Origin: Anaeramoeba flamelloides
Taxonomy: Eukaryota; Metamonada; Anaeramoebidae
Length of the DNA: 64,000 bases
NCBI GenBank assembly: GCA_027625915.1
Contig: JANTQA010000023.1
Location: forward strand, 9,548,001-9,612,000
Direction of reading: 5' to 3'
Shown here: positions 47,762 through 60,123 of the stretch, one piece after another
Position numbering within the stretch: the stretch's first letter is position 1
Layout: each line of letters begins with the position of its first letter
Position numbers and translations under genes: made by a program
The notes under the pieces: model-generated
Told to the model about the DNA's origin: nothing
Databases searched by the model: none
Seen by the model: only the letters and a program-made list of their open reading frames with translations

Positions 47762-48324
47762 TTAAGGTTTGTAATCTTTGAAATTGAAAAAAAAAATTAT
47801 CTTGTGTTGGGTATGCTGAATTGTTAATTTGGTTCTAAGCTGAGCGATCTTGAACTTGGTATGAGTTTTAAAAGTGGTACAAAATGATAATTTTTGAAAA
47901 TTTATTTTTTTTTCCGAAATCCGAATTGAAGGCACTAAGATTAATAGATTGATAGGTGTTTAAGAATAAATTAATATTTTTGGGTTGGAGAAGAAAATTT
48001 AGAAATATTTTTTGAAAGTCAATTAACTAAATGAAAAAAAAAAAAAAATTAAAAGCTCCCAATAAACTCAAAATAATTAAAAACAAAATTCAACATCCAA
48101 TAAATCACATTTATTGGCAATTTATCTTTTAATATATTAGCCTTACACTCTTCTATTTGGATTTCGTAAATAAAATAAATAAATTTGCAAAAAATGCCAT
48201 TTTGGACCACTTTTAAAACTCATACCAAATTCAAGATCGATCAGCTTAGAACCAAATTAACAATTCAGCACATCCTACACAAGATAATTTTTTTTCAAAT
48301 TTCAGGGAATGTAAACCTTAAACT
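47762..48324. repeat. Foldback element FB3, about 563 bp
   Basis: Arms at about 47762-47950 and 48138-48324 pair almost throughout: GAATTGTTAATTTGGTTCTA against TAGAACCAAATTAACAATTC, and CTTGGTATGAGTTTTAAAAG against CTTTTAAAACTCATACCAA(A). The outer ends pair as TTTTAAGGTTTG against AAACCTTAAA. The loop is about 190 bp. Non-coding. Confidence 0.8.
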
Positions 48325-48746
48325 TGTGTAACGAATTTGTAAAAAAAAATAAAATATTGTTGAGATCTTGAAAATTTTTTTTTTTTTTTTAATTAATCGA
48401 AATTTATCTTTATGAAATTATTGATTGAGCATCGTCTCAATAATTTAGATACTAGTAGTCTGTTTTCTGAATTTAAGTTTTTCATTTTTGAAAGTAAAAT
48501 CAAAAAATGAGCAAATTAAAAAAATTAAAAAAATTAAAAAAAAAAAAAAAAATTAATTGACAGGGAAAGGATAGGAGAACTTTATTTAAGAATTATTATA
48601 ACTTTATAAAGAATTAGGACTTATAAAATGAAAGTTCTAATTTTTAAATATTGTCTCTATATTATATTATTTATTCTAAGATTATTTTTTCTTGAAAAGG
48701 TAAAAAAAAAAAAAAAATATTAAATTAAATTAAGAATAAAAGCATC

Positions 48747-50087
48747 TTATTTCTTTTTGGAGGCAGATTTGGTGACCTTTCCTGAAACTTGTTTTCTTTC
48801 GATGGCTTTGATGACACCAACAGCGACTGTTTGTCTCATATCTCTTACAGCGAATCTTCCAAGAGGTGGGTATGAGGTATAGGCTTCAACACACATTGGT
48901 TTGGTTGGTTCGAGGGTGACGATAGCGGAGTCTCCGTTTTTGATGAATTGTGGTTTTTCGTCTAGGACTTCACCAGATCTTTTGTCCATCTTTTTAAGGA
49001 GAGCGGTGAATTTACAGGCAATATGAGCGGTATGACAATCAAGAACTGGGGTGTAGTTAACCTTGATTTGGCCTGGGTGGTTCATGACGATGACTTGTGC
49101 GGTGAAGTTTTGGACGGCTGCTGGTGGATCGTTTTTGGAGTCACCGGCGACCATTCCTCTTCTGATGTCCTTAACGGAGATGTTTTTTACATTGAAACCA
49201 ACATTGTCACCTGGGAAGGCTTCGCTCAAGGTTTCGTGATGCATTTCGACGGATTTGACTTCAGTGGTGATGTTTACTGGGGCAAAGGTGACAACCATAC
49301 CAGGTCTGAGGATACCTGTTTCAACTCTTCCGACTGGGACTGTACCGATACCTGAGATTTTGTAGACATCTTGCAATGGGAGTCTGAGTGGTTTGTCTGT
49401 TGGTCTCTTTGGTGGGATGACGGTGTCGAGGATTTCCAAGAGTGTTGGCCCTTTCCACCATTTCATGTTTGTGGATTTTGTGGTCATGTTATCACCTTGG
49501 AAACCGGAGATTGGGACAACTGGGACTTTCTTTGGGTTGTATCCAAGTCTTTTCAAGTATCTGTGGATTTCCTTTTTGATTTCTTCGTATCTCTTTTGTG
49601 AGTATTGGACAGATTTATCATCCATCTTGTTGACAAGAACGATCATTTGTCTGACACCAAGGGTGGAGGCAAGGAGTGCGTGCTCCCTTGTTTGGCCTCC
49701 TTTGGAGATACCTGTTTCAAAACCACCTTGGGTTCCGTCAATGACCAATAAGGCAACATCGGCTTGGGAGGTACCTGTGATCATGTTTTTGATAAAATCT
49801 TTATGACCTGGGGCATCAATGATTGTGAAGTAGAATTTGGAGGTTTCGAATTTCCAGAGAGCAATATCAATTGTGATACCTCTTTCTCTTTCGGCCTTGA
49901 GTTTATCTAATACCCAAGCGTATTTGAAAGATCCTTTTCCCATTTGGTCGGCTTCCTTTTCGTATTTGGCAATGGTTCTTTTATCAATACCACCACATTT
50001 GTAGATTAAATGTCCTGTGGTGGTGGATTTACCAGCATCAACATGTCCAATGACAACTAAATTAATGTGTTGTTTTTCTTTACCCAT
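48747..50087 (-). CDS. Translation elongation factor 1-alpha (eEF1A), intronless
   Basis: GTPase that brings aminoacyl-tRNA to the ribosomal A site. 446 aa, normal eEF1A length. Seen: G1 GHVDAGKST (14-22), [12 protein letters not shown] switch region, G3 [16 protein letters not shown]4 NKMD, G5 ISGFQGDN, then domain 2 ([20 protein letters not shown]) and domain 3 ([32 protein letters not shown]), ending in the basic tail SKKK. Start [14 protein letters not shown] is the family standard. Base use is clearly less AT-rich than the surroundings, as expected for one of the most highly expressed genes. The leader is an A-rich tract on the coding strand (50088-50180). UAA stop directly after the usual C-terminal lysines. 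Confidence 0.98.
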   Translation of the reverse strand: MGKEKQHINLVVIGHVDAGKSTTTGHLIYKCGGIDKRTIAKYEKEADQMGKGSFKYAWVLDKLKAERERGITIDIALWKFETSKFYFTIIDAPGHKDFIKNMITGTSQADVALLVIDGTQGGFETGISKGGQTREHALLASTLGVRQMIVLVNKMDDKSVQYSQKRYEEIKKEIHRYLKRLGYNPKKVPVVPISGFQGDNMTTKSTNMKWWKGPTLLEILDTVIPPKRPTDKPLRLPLQDVYKISGIGTVPVGRVETGILRPGMVVTFAPVNITTEVKSVEMHHETLSEAFPGDNVGFNVKNISVKDIRRGMVAGDSKNDPPAAVQNFTAQVIVMNHPGQIKVNYTPVLDCHTAHIACKFTALLKKMDKRSGEVLDEKPQFIKNGDSAIVTLEPTKPMCVEAYTSYPPLGRFAVRDMRQTVAVGVIKAIERKQVSGKVTKSASKKK

Positions 50088-51160
50088 TTGAAATTATTAC
50101 TGTTGAAGTTTTGGGATTTTTTTTTGTTTTGTTTTTTTTGTTTGTTTTTTTTTGTTTGTTTTTTTTTTTTTTTGTTTTTGTTATGAAAAAAGGGAAAAAA
50201 GCAAAAACAATTTGTTAAAAAATGTCTGTGAAGAATACAAACGAATATTTTTTTGAATTCAAATTTTGTATTTTTTGTTTTTAAAAAAAAACAAATCAAA
50301 ACAAAAAATATTCTCAAAGAAAAAAGTAAAAAATCAAACTTATAAGATGTTTTTTCAAAAAAAATGAAATTCCAATGAATTTTGTAATAAACAATTTTAC
50401 CAAGTCAATAAGAACTCAGGGATTGAAGTGGGATATTTTTATTCGATTTTTTGAGAGAAATTAGAGTTTATTTTCAAACAATAATATGAAAATTTGTAGT
50501 TAGTATTTTAGCAATTTTACTTTTTCAGTGAAAGAACGAGAAACACTACTTTAGGAATTGATTTCTTTAAACCGAACCACAACTCTGAAAAACAGGTCCA
50601 GCTATCAAAAACTAAATAAAACAAAACTCTTTTATTCCATCATTTAATAAATGATTGGTTCTTGTGATTATTCTCAAATAGTCGTCTTTTATAAATAAAT
50701 CTTAAAATTCTAAATACTGTTCAGACCAAATGTTTGGTTACAATCTGCAAAATATGGTTCTATCGAATAAAAACCCAAAATTTTATCTTTGGAAAGATTC
50801 TTTTCCGTAAGATGAAGATCTAATTTTACTCTGTTGGTAAGAACGTAATTTCTTTGTTCCCCTTTCTTATTAAGCATAATCAAATCAATCTTTGTTTTTT
50901 TTTGTTGTATTTATTTGTTTTTCTTTGATTATTCTTATTTATTTCTTTCAGTGACATTAACAGATCAAGATATTACTTCAACTTGTATTATCAATAAACA
51001 AATTTCCCTTTTTGTGAAAATGTTCGATTTTTGAAAAAAAATAAAAAAAAATTTTTTTTTTTTTGTGTTTGTTTGTTTGTTATTAGAAAAAAAAAACTTT
51101 TCAAACTTTTTAAAGGTATTTTAAAAAGAGAAAATAAGTGAGTTCAAAGGTAGTTAAGCT
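50088..51160. other. EF-1alpha leader/promoter region and spacer to tRNA-Leu
   Basis: Extreme A/C-rich tract on the minus strand (50105-50180), then AT-rich DNA without a recognisable gene. The minus-strand ORF at 50057-50317 overlapping the start is a simple-sequence artefact. Confidence 0.5.
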
Positions 51161-51170
51161 AAAAAAAAAA
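51161..51170 (-). terminator. RNA polymerase III terminator of tRNA-Leu
   Basis: Ten consecutive T on the coding strand directly after the discriminator base. Confidence 0.85.
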
Positions 51171-51251
51171 TGCTAATGACAGGACTCGAACCTGCGCGGA
51201 TACTTCCACTGGGACTTAAATCCAGCGCCTTAACCACTCGGCCACATTAGC
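51171..51251 (-). tRNA. tRNA-Leu (anticodon UAA)
   Basis: 81 nt, no intron. The acceptor stem GCTAATG pairs exactly with CATTAGC, followed by discriminator A. D-arm TGGCCGAGTGGTTAAGGC is typical of class II tRNA-Leu. The anticodon arm CTGGA-TTTAAGT-CCCAG places TAA at 34-36, with an A31-C39 mismatch. A long variable arm (GTGGAAGTATCCGC) and T-arm GCAGGTTCGAACCTGT follow. It reads UUA, a codon expected to be heavily used in this AT-rich genome. Box A and box B promoters are inside the gene as usual. Confidence 0.95.
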
Positions 51252-53035
51252 TTGTGAAAAATGGTGTTTTTTTTTTCATATAATAAATTTTTTTGTTCTT
51301 TTAAATTATTTATTCAGTTTTTGAGAATTAAAAAAAACAAATACATTAAACCGACTTCAATGATGCAACAGAATAATAATTTTTGTAAAACTGTTTACAA
51401 AATATCTCTCTAGTTTCCTTACACAAACATATCAAAATGTATTAAATCATTATAAAAAATAAAAAAAAGAATAGAGATATATTACTATTTACAAAGTAAA
51501 TAAAAAACATGGTTTAAAAATAAAACCACAAAGTTCTATAATAACACAGTTTGAAAAATCTACCCAATGTCAAAAAAATTAGAATATTTAATTTAAACAT
51601 AAAAAAAATATAATTTGTTTCTCCAAAGAACAGTTCTAATCAATTTTTTCTTTTTATTAAAGAAAAAAGGAAAAAAAAATCAAACCATCAAATTAACCCC
51701 CCCCACCACCACCAAATAGTTTTTTAAAACCTGTAAAATTCAATTTATAATCTAAAGAAATAACTTTAAATTTGATTATTTTTATCCAATAATTAATAAC
51801 TCAATCTTAATTTATTTCTGCGAGTTATTAATAACCCAAAAATTAAAAGGTATGAAATGTTTAACAATTATTTCTCTATTTTTTAAAGATCTTGCAAGAT
51901 AAACAAACTATTTGAAATTAACAATTCAAATAATAAAAAAAAATAATAGATATTTTCAAATAACTGATTTTAATAACAAACAGTTTCTTGTTTATACTCT
52001 GAATAATTTAAAAAGAATATTGCCTAATCTCTTAATTTTCATGAAATTTGATAAATATTTGTAAATAAAATAGATGATCAATTTTTTTAGATCTTCAAGG
52101 ATTCAATATTTAATTTATTTTTCTTGTATTTTTAAAATAAGATTAAAATTTTAAAGTTATTTGTTCCAATAGACTCTCATAAATTACTCAAAGAGATATT
52201 TCATGAAAATAAAAATTATTTGTAAATTTTTCCTTTTTTTAATTTCATAAAAAAATACAAACTAAAAAAAGGATTATGATCTTGAACTGAAAATTTTATT
52301 GAATAAATGAAACTCTTTTAAAAATGATAATTCGTTTCTCTAAAGTTAATAAATGAAGTTACATATCGGGTTTAATCAGAACCTTATTTAAAAAATTACT
52401 CTATTACCTTTTGGCACAAAAAAATCAATTAGAGTTACTATTCCCTTAAAGGGAACAATCAAATTAATGGATGTCATTTAGTAAAAAAAATCAGTTAATG
52501 TTGAAACAAGTGAAGTACTGTTTTATTTTTCGCAGAAAAACTATCAAAAAACATCAGAGTATCTTTTTTTCAAGATGATCAAAAAAAAAAACTTTATTAA
52601 AAAAAACTCATAACGACTAGTTTTTCTTAAAAAAAACAATGACTTTTAGATGGGAAACCTAAATGTAGAAAAATTATAAAAACTAAATATGTGAGTAGAA
52701 AGGAGGAAGAAAGATAATACAACTCTTGAACCTTTTTTTGATATTAGTTGTGAAACTTGTGACATAAATGTAAATAACAAATATTCTTCATTTTTTTAAT
52801 TTCCAAAAATTGTTTTTTTTGATCTTTCTTTTTTAGAAATCAAAAGGCCCTACACCTCACTCCAGAGCACTTATTATATTTTTTACTCAAGCTTGGTTTT
52901 CCTTTTTTTTTTTCAATTCGAAAAAATTTTAAATAAGAAAAAAAAAAACGTGTATTATTTACTTTGTTTAAAGTTTGTTTGTTTTCGTTTTTGAAACTTT
53001 CTAAATAACATAAACTATTGGTTAAATAAAAAATT
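51252..53035. other. Intergenic, about 1.8 kb, no gene seen
   Basis: AT-rich, with a short CACCACCACC-type stretch near 51700. The tRNA upstream flank and the start of the RB-like locus bound it. Nothing else recognisable. Confidence 0.5.
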
Positions 53036-56000
53036 ATGGATAAAGTGAAAAAGCAATATCAATTCAATCACTTGGGATCAAAGGAGTCCTTAACCAGAGC
53101 TACCAAATGCCTTGACTGTGTCTTTTCAATTATATCGCATCTTGATCGTGTAACATTATTTTCCCTATGTCTCTTTTTTTGTCGATCCAAGAACCAAATC
53201 CCAACTGCTGGTGGCAAATGTGTTTGGAGATCTGAAGTATCATTAAGGGTGCTCGTCAAATATTCCAAATTATCACACAAGAAATTTCTGGAGCAATTAC
53301 TATACATACTGTGCTGCCTGGGAAAGAAGTACACTCACCACTTGAGTCGTATACATTGGCTCCAACAGCAAACCCTTGGATTAGATGAGATGTATCAAAA
53401 ATATATTAACGAGATTTCTGCCATTATTGATTTTGATGGTATTGATCTCTATGATGTTGGTAATTTAGTTTTCAGCCGAAGAGATCGAAGCACAAGTTGC
53501 CAAATCAAAACACCCTCGCCTAAAAAAAGAAAGCAGTTGTTTTTTCTGTATGGCTGGACACTTTTCCTGTTATTAAGAGATTTTAAAAATAAAAAGATTT
53601 CCAAATCAAAGATTCAAAATTCTCAAAAAATTAAGTAAGAAAACAAAGATCAAAAAGGAAAAGAAAGGAAAAACAAAAATGAAAATAAAGAAAAAAACAA
53701 AAACAAAAATAATGAAAAAAACAAAAATCCAAAAACAGAAAAAAATAAAAATACAAATAATGATCAAAACAAAAACACAAATAAAGATCAAAACAAAAAT
53801 GAACAAGGAAAATTCAAATTAAAAAATGAAAATAATTTAAAGATAAAAGAACAGTCAGAGTTAATTAATGCAGTTTTGATTTTAATCAAAAGGAACTTTC
53901 CTAAACAAATAAAAAATCAAAAGAAAAAAATTAAAATCTCTCTGGACAACGAAACAAAATTTTTTTTTTCTTCTTATTTGAGAGGTTTGATCGAGAATAA
54001 TCTGATAATTACCAAAAAAAGGAAAAAATATGAAAAATATAATAATCAATTTGAATGCCCTTCTGCAAACCAGAGAATATTAAATTTTGGAAATGAAAAC
54101 AAAAACCAGAAATTCCAAAAACAACAAATGGAACCTGAACCCTAACCTCAACTTTGGGCTGAACATGAACAGAAACAGCGACAGGGACAGAGACATGAGC
54201 TGGAAATGGAAATGGAGACGGAAAGGAAAACAAAAATGGAAACGGAAATGGAAAAGAAAAACATGATCAATTCATTACCTATGCTTAATTTAGGTTTAGA
54301 GAGAGATTTTATCAACGAGAATGAAATGTTTGACAGTGAGCACGATGGAAAAGAAAAGAAAAAAGAGATCGAAAAAGGGGAAGAGAGAAGGGAAAAAAAG
54401 AATTTTATTTATTCTGGAATTTTTGAGAAAAATTTATCACAAAATTTTATGAGGATTTCAAGAGAATACGAAACACTTATAGGTGTTGATGATCTGTTTG
54501 ATAATCGAATTTTTTTGAAAAATAAAGATAAATATAATAAAAATAAAATTGTAAGGAGAAAAAAAGTCACAAAAAGAAAAGAAAAAGAGAAATCGAAAAA
54601 AGGAAAGAAAACCAGAAAGAATAGCAATATAAAAATCGAGAATTTTAAAAACAAAATGAAAATTATAAACAAAAGGAAAAGCAAAGTCAAAGACAATACC
54701 AAAAGTAAAAAAAGGGAAAGAGAAAAAGGAGAGAGAAAAGAAAAAGGGAAGGGAAAGGGAAAGGGAAAGGGAAAAGGAAAAGGAAAAGAAAAAAATCGAA
54801 AAAAAGAAAAAGCATTAAAAAAGAAAAGAAAATTAAATAGCCAGACTCCCTTAAAAAAATTCAAAATGAATAACCAATATTTGTCAACACCAAAAAATCC
54901 GTTTAAAAAAAAAAAAACATTTAGCAATGCCAAAAATAAATAACAAACTCAAAAAACACGAATTCTATAACGTTCTTAACACACTTCCAGAACAAATACC
55001 CCCCGAATTAATTAATTATTTTAAAAAATTTAATAATATTAGTGTTTTGTTAAAATTAATTCAATTATTAAAAAATTCACTTCCAATTCCTTTTCATGAT
55101 AATATTTCAATCGATCATAATGATAGCAATACATCTACCAATGCCATTAATCTGGATAATACTTTAATCAATAATATTGAGATGGATAATAATAATACTA
55201 CTACTACTAATAATAATAGTGGTGAAATGATCTTCAAAAATGATCAAAAAGCAATAAATAATAGTTTCAATATCAATTATTCAAAATTAAATGAATATGA
55301 ACAAATAGTATTAAAACTTTTTTGGTATGCTTTGGTGCAAATTATTTCTAAAGAAAAAAAACAAGAAACAAAAGAAAACAAATCACCCAACGTAAGTGAC
55401 AACCAAAATGAAAGCACCATGAATGCTAAAGTGCAAGACACATCAAACAAAAGAAAAAAATCAAAATTTTCAATTCAAACTATTTTTTATCCATTTTTAG
55501 AAAATGAAGAATTTTATCAAACTTTAATTTGCTGTTGTTTTGAAATTGTAATTTATCAAAGCAAAAATAAAAAATTACAATTCCCAGCAATATTAAAATT
55601 ATTTAATTTATCTTGCTTTGAATTTTCAAAAATTTTACCGGTAGTCATCCCATCTTTTCAAATCCTCCCAAATCTTCTTATTAATCATTTAATTGAAATT
55701 CAAACGGATATTATTTCAAAACATATTTGGGAAAAGGATTCAAAATTTTTGCAAATCTTTAAAAAAATACCAGATGAAAATAAAATTGAACTGATCCGCA
55801 ATTTAACAGCAGATTTACCGAAAATTTCCGATGGGTTTGCAAATATTCTATACTCCCATCTAAATATAGCCAAAGAAAGGATCCAATTACTGTTGCAAAA
55901 GCTAAACTATGGTAATGATAATGTCATCTTTTATCAAATATGGAACACTTATTTATATCTATTATTGTAAAAATATGATTTAATACAAAACTCCCAGCTT

Positions 56001-56675
56001 GATATAAACCACATTTGCTGCGTATTGATCATATTAAAAACGATGAACAAAAGTTTTAATAATTCTTTGGATCAAATTATATCACATTATAAGAAAATGG
56101 ATTGGAAATTAGTTAATTTTTCTTTTATTAATAACAAAAATAACAATTATGATAATGATAATGATCTTGGTGGTGTTGATAATGACAATGACAATGACAA
56201 CGATAATGATGATGATAATGATGATGATGATTATAATGATGATCAGAAAATGGAAAAAAAAAAAAAAAAACAAATTTCTTTGATGTAAATCATTTTTTTA
56301 ATGAGACATTTTACCCTTCAATGTCTAACCATGTTTTTTTTTGTGCAATGATGAGACAATAAGTTTGCTTAAAGAAAAAAATAATGATAATAGAACATGC
56401 TCAAATGTTCGAAGTAATTCTAAAAACGATTCCATTAATTTTAATTTATCTTCAAAATCAAAATTTTATTATAAACGGAGAAGGAAAAATAACACACTTT
56501 CATAATCAACAAGAGCTGCACTTTTCCAAGAAGACGAAGAAAATACCAATGACAATGAATTCCAAAATGCCATGAATTTACTTCAGATGATGATAATGAA
56601 GATGACAATGACGACAATATTGATTTTAGTCTTGTCAACTCACCTATTGACGTCTATGATAATTTTTTCAAATAG
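53036..56675 (+). pseudogene. Retinoblastoma (RB)-family gene, disrupted by in-frame TAA codons and frame changes
   Basis: RB proteins repress E2F-driven S-phase genes. Seen along one axis: the N-terminal cyclin-like domain (CRSKNQIPTAGGKC...SLRVLVKYSKLSHKKFLEQL, then YGWTLFLL), a linker block FFSSYLRGLIENNLI, a charged K/E region, pocket A (VLNTLPEQIPPELINYF; FYQTLICCCFEIVIYQ; FPAILKLF; NHLIEIQTDIISKHIW), pocket B (YLYLLL-stop-KYDLIQNSQLDI-NHICCVLI), then VNHFFNETFYPSMSNHVF and an acidic tail ending in TAG at 56673. Reading breaks: TAA at 53636, 54143 and 55968 with the same frame continuing after each, a frame change at an A13 tract (54905-54917), another at an A17 tract (56254-56270), a probable one at T9 (56334-56342), a further TAA at 56503, and a last shift near 56570. 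Homology is firm; whether this is a pseudogene, sequencing error or recoding is open. Confidence 0.8.
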
Positions 56676-59093
56676 CCCTTATAATTTAATTTTTTTATAA
56701 TAATATATTATCCATTTATTAATTCTTTATTTTATTATTCTCAAAAAAATTATTATTAAAGAAAAATAGCATTTCAATTTTTTTTTGGAAAAATTTTGAA
56801 AATTAAATATTTTTCCTATTTGAAGATTGATATTAAAAAAAAGTACCAGCAAAACTAAAAAGAATTCAGAAACTAGCCTCAAGTTAAATATAATTAAGCT
56901 ATCATGATTTTCGAATTTTACTAAGAATAAATTTAAAATATGTAACCTTCCCGTTTTAGAAACTGTTTTGTTTTAGTAAAGTTAAAATTGAACACCAATA
57001 ACAAATTCTTATAATAGATTCAGTCTTTCGATTTACAATCTGAACTAAAAGAAAAGAAAACATGGGCAAATATTCCAAAAAGAGGGAGATTAAAAAAAAA
57101 AAAAAAAACATGAAAAAATACAAAGTTGGCAATTTTCATGACTTCAAACATAAAAAAGCAAATGTGGACAATCTAGAATCAATTTTTTGATCTCTTCCAA
57201 AAAAAAACTGATTCTTTATTTAAAATACCATGGAAATTGTACTTGAAATTATAAATTTTTTTTACAGAGAAAACTCAAGAATACCCATTCATAAATTAAC
57301 TTGTATTCAAAAGACTAAATTTAAAAAATGTAATTATGATTTTAATAATTTTTTTTTTTTTATGGTAAAAGAAGAAATATCTTCGAATTATATAGTTTAG
57401 TTGAAATTTTTATTTCATCTTTGATTTCAATCAGTTCCTTTTACTGTAGCCATATTTCTTGTTTGATTATCAACAAAAAGGTTTGTTTCAAATACACATC
57501 TACTAGGGTCTTTTTTTTTTTTTTTTTTTCTTCAATGATAAATTTCAAACATTCCTATCTAAACATTTCAAGATTCAAAAAAAAATTATTAAAACCTACA
57601 ATTTAATCAAAAAAATGTACAATATTATTGAAAAATTCGAGATTCAACTCTAATTTATTTGATTTATTTTTACAACTAGAACAATGAACGATATTTTGAT
57701 TTGAAAGTTTCAATATCTCATGCCAGGTATAAAATTTTTAACAGAAATGTTCTCACATTTAAAGATCTAATTTCAAAATATGAATATTCTTAAATTTTGG
57801 TTTAATTGGAAATTTTAAATTTTATTTACATTTGAAGAATTAATTTAATTTTGTGGTTTGGTTTTTGTTTTAAAATAGATGGGGAAATTCTATAAAAAAA
57901 TAATAAAACAAAAGATCTAATAAATTTTTTTTTAAAGAAAATGATTTTTCATTTTTTTACTATTGACCATTTTTTTATAGAAGAATTATATTTTTTATGA
58001 ATTGAAAAAAGTGATCCTTAAGTTAAAAATTTATCTCTTTAGTTGGATTTTTTAAATGATTCAAATTGAACCTTCCAACTCAAACAACACAATATATATT
58101 TTCTAGTAAATATTATTTCAAATCATCAATAAAAGTGCAGTAAATAACTTATTTTATTATGAGACATTTTTGGAACCTTAATAATTAGATTGTAATGATT
58201 ATGAAGTTTAATAAAGATAATCACTTATTTTCTAATATTCATGATTTATATACTACCACCTTCTTGTGAAATTTGTAATTATTATGTTTAACAGATTTAT
58301 ACTGATGATTAAATAATCCATTCGAAAAGGTTAAAATCTGTGTGTCAAAATTAAATCAATGCTTCTTTTTTTTATCGAAGAATCACACATTAAATAATCA
58401 ATCAAACTAACAATAAACTATATTCAAATATCAGATTGGTTTCTTAAAGTTCTATTATTAAAAAATAAATTGTAAAAATGAATGAATAAGGTCAGATTAT
58501 CTTAAAAAATAGAGATATTGTTTTTAGATAATTTGATCATAAAAAAATTTACCAAAATAGAAAAAATTGAGAAAATTACAAAAAATTATTTCCAAATTAT
58601 TTTCCTAATTTAAAATATTCTCAAAATCTCAACGAGTTAACTTTCAAAATTGACTTGACATTTTGTATACCGTTGGAAAGTTAGTTTGGTGTTGTTCTTC
58701 AAGAAGAAGAAAAAAGGAAACAGTTTATATTCTAAAACTTGGTATTCAAACTCTTTTACTTGTATTCTTTGATAATTGTCAAGAACAATGTTGATGAGTA
58801 AAAGAGAAATATTCAACAAAGCGTATCTCACAAAAACACTGTTTTATTTTTTAACTAACAACAGTATTGAGTAAAGATAGGTTTTGGATCATTGAGTTGT
58901 TACATAGTTGAAAATCAGATAAGTATAAGATAAGGTTTTTCCTAATTTGAATACTTGGATTGGACTTTATGTACAGAAAAAAACTCACTCTATATTCTTT
59001 CAAATATTGGATTAATTTCCTTCTTACTGAAATGAAAAACATACACAACTATTTTTTCATTTTTTTTTGCTTTCAACTCTCAAAATTTAATAA
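56676..59093. other. Intergenic, about 2.4 kb
   Basis: No recognisable gene. A dispersed repeat at about 58400-58640 matches 3640-3920 (TTTCTTAAAGTTCTA(C/T)TAT word and following TTTCCTAATTTAAA-like blocks). The last part must hold the RPS5 promoter. Confidence 0.5.
58400..58640. repeat. Dispersed repeat, partner at 3640-3920
   Basis: Shared ordered words: CAATAAAC, GTTTCTTAAAGTTCTA, ATTGTAAAAATGAA-like, TTCCTAATTTAAA and AATATT...AAA(A/G)AT(C/T)T. Same orientation, diverged. Confidence 0.5.
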
Positions 59094-60123
59094 ATGACCC
59101 AATACGAAGAACAAGAATCCGAAACACAAAAAGAACCAGAAATTGAATTGGAATCAGCAACAGAGATTAAACTTTTTGGTAAATGGAGTTATGAAGGACT
59201 TAAGGTATTACGATCTACTTTTTCTTTTTTTTTTTTTAATGTGCTTTTCTTTTTTGAAAAACTAAAAAAAATTCAAAACAAAATTATTTATTTTCTTTTT
59301 TGTTATGTAATCTAAGGTATCCGATATGTCTCTCGAAGATCAAATGTCATGGAAGCCAAACTCAAGAAGATTTTTAACTCACTCTTCTGGAAGATGGCAA
59401 GTAAAACCATTCAGAAAGATCAAGTGTCCAATTGTCGAAAGGTTTGTGTGTTCTTTAATGATGCACGGAAGGAATGCTGGTAAAAAAATGATGGCCATCA
59501 GAATCCTTAAACACACTTTTGAAATTATCAATTTAATCACAGAAGAAAACCCAATCCAAGTCTTACTCGATGCAATTACAAATTCAGGCCCACGTGAAGA
59601 TACCACCCGTGTTGGAAAAGGTGGCGGTGCAAGAAGACAAGCTGTCGATGTCTCTCCTTTAAGAAGAGTAAATATCGGAATTTATTATCTCTGTTTTGGT
59701 GTAAGTTTCCTTTCAGTTTAATTTCTTTCTTTTTTTTTCTTTTTTTTTTATTTATTTTCTTTTTTTTATGTTATTTTTGCTTTCTTAAAAAAATTTTTTT
59801 TTTATAATACTTTTGTTCTTTTCTTTTTTTTTATTCGTTACATCCACAAATATTCGTTGACTAAATCAACATACCAACTTTGTGTCTATTTTTTTTTTCT
59901 TTTTTTTCTAAAAAATCTTTCTTCAACATACCACAACCAAACACTAAATAAACATATTATGCTATTAATCAACTTTTAGGCAAGAAAATCTGCCTTTAGA
60001 AACACCAAATCAATTTCTGAATGTTTAGCTGATGAATTAATTAATGCAGCTAAAGGAAATTCAACAAGTTTTGCAGTTAAAAAGAAAGATGAAATTGAAA
60101 GAGTTGCTAGGAGTAATAGATAA
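59094..60123 (+). CDS. RPS5: 40S ribosomal protein S5 (uS7), three exons
   Basis: Small-subunit head protein that contacts the E-site tRNA and 18S rRNA. Exons 59094-59204, 59317-59700 and 59980-60123 (all phase 0) give 639 nt, 212 aa. Seen: an acidic lineage-specific N-terminus, [59 protein letters not shown], the uS7 signature [16 protein letters not shown], then [41 protein letters not shown] and the canonical end IERVARSNR with a UAA stop. One small oddity is [11 protein letters not shown], with Gly residues where most eukaryotes have Ala-Gly-Thr-Val. Splice sites are GTATTA, GTAAGT and AG acceptors with T-rich tracts. Confidence 0.97.
59205..59316 (+). other. RPS5 intron 1 (112 bp)
   Basis: Donor GTATTA, acceptor TAATCTAAG. 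Phase 0 on both sides. Confidence 0.85.
59701..59979 (+). other. RPS5 intron 2 (279 bp)
   Basis: Donor GTAAGT, acceptor CAACTTTTAG, with a long T-rich body. Phase 0. Confidence 0.9.

Noticed and set aside
49023-49806. Three plus-strand ORFs (76-137 aa) across EF-1alpha
   Set aside because: Antisense shadows of a fully conserved gene.
53634-53670. A short intron starting at GTAAGA that would remove the first RB TAA
   Set aside because: The donor looks good, but no acceptor with a pyrimidine tract and matching phase was found in the purine-only sequence downstream. Kept as an open possibility, not annotated.
54409-54933. 174-aa hydrophobic minus-strand ORF
   Set aside because: Antisense of the Lys/Glu-rich linker of the RB-family locus.
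55960-56000. A 31-33 bp intron (GTAAAA...CCCAG) that would remove the TAA at 55968
   Set aside because: It would also remove KYDLIQNSQ, which aligns with a conserved helix of RB pocket B.
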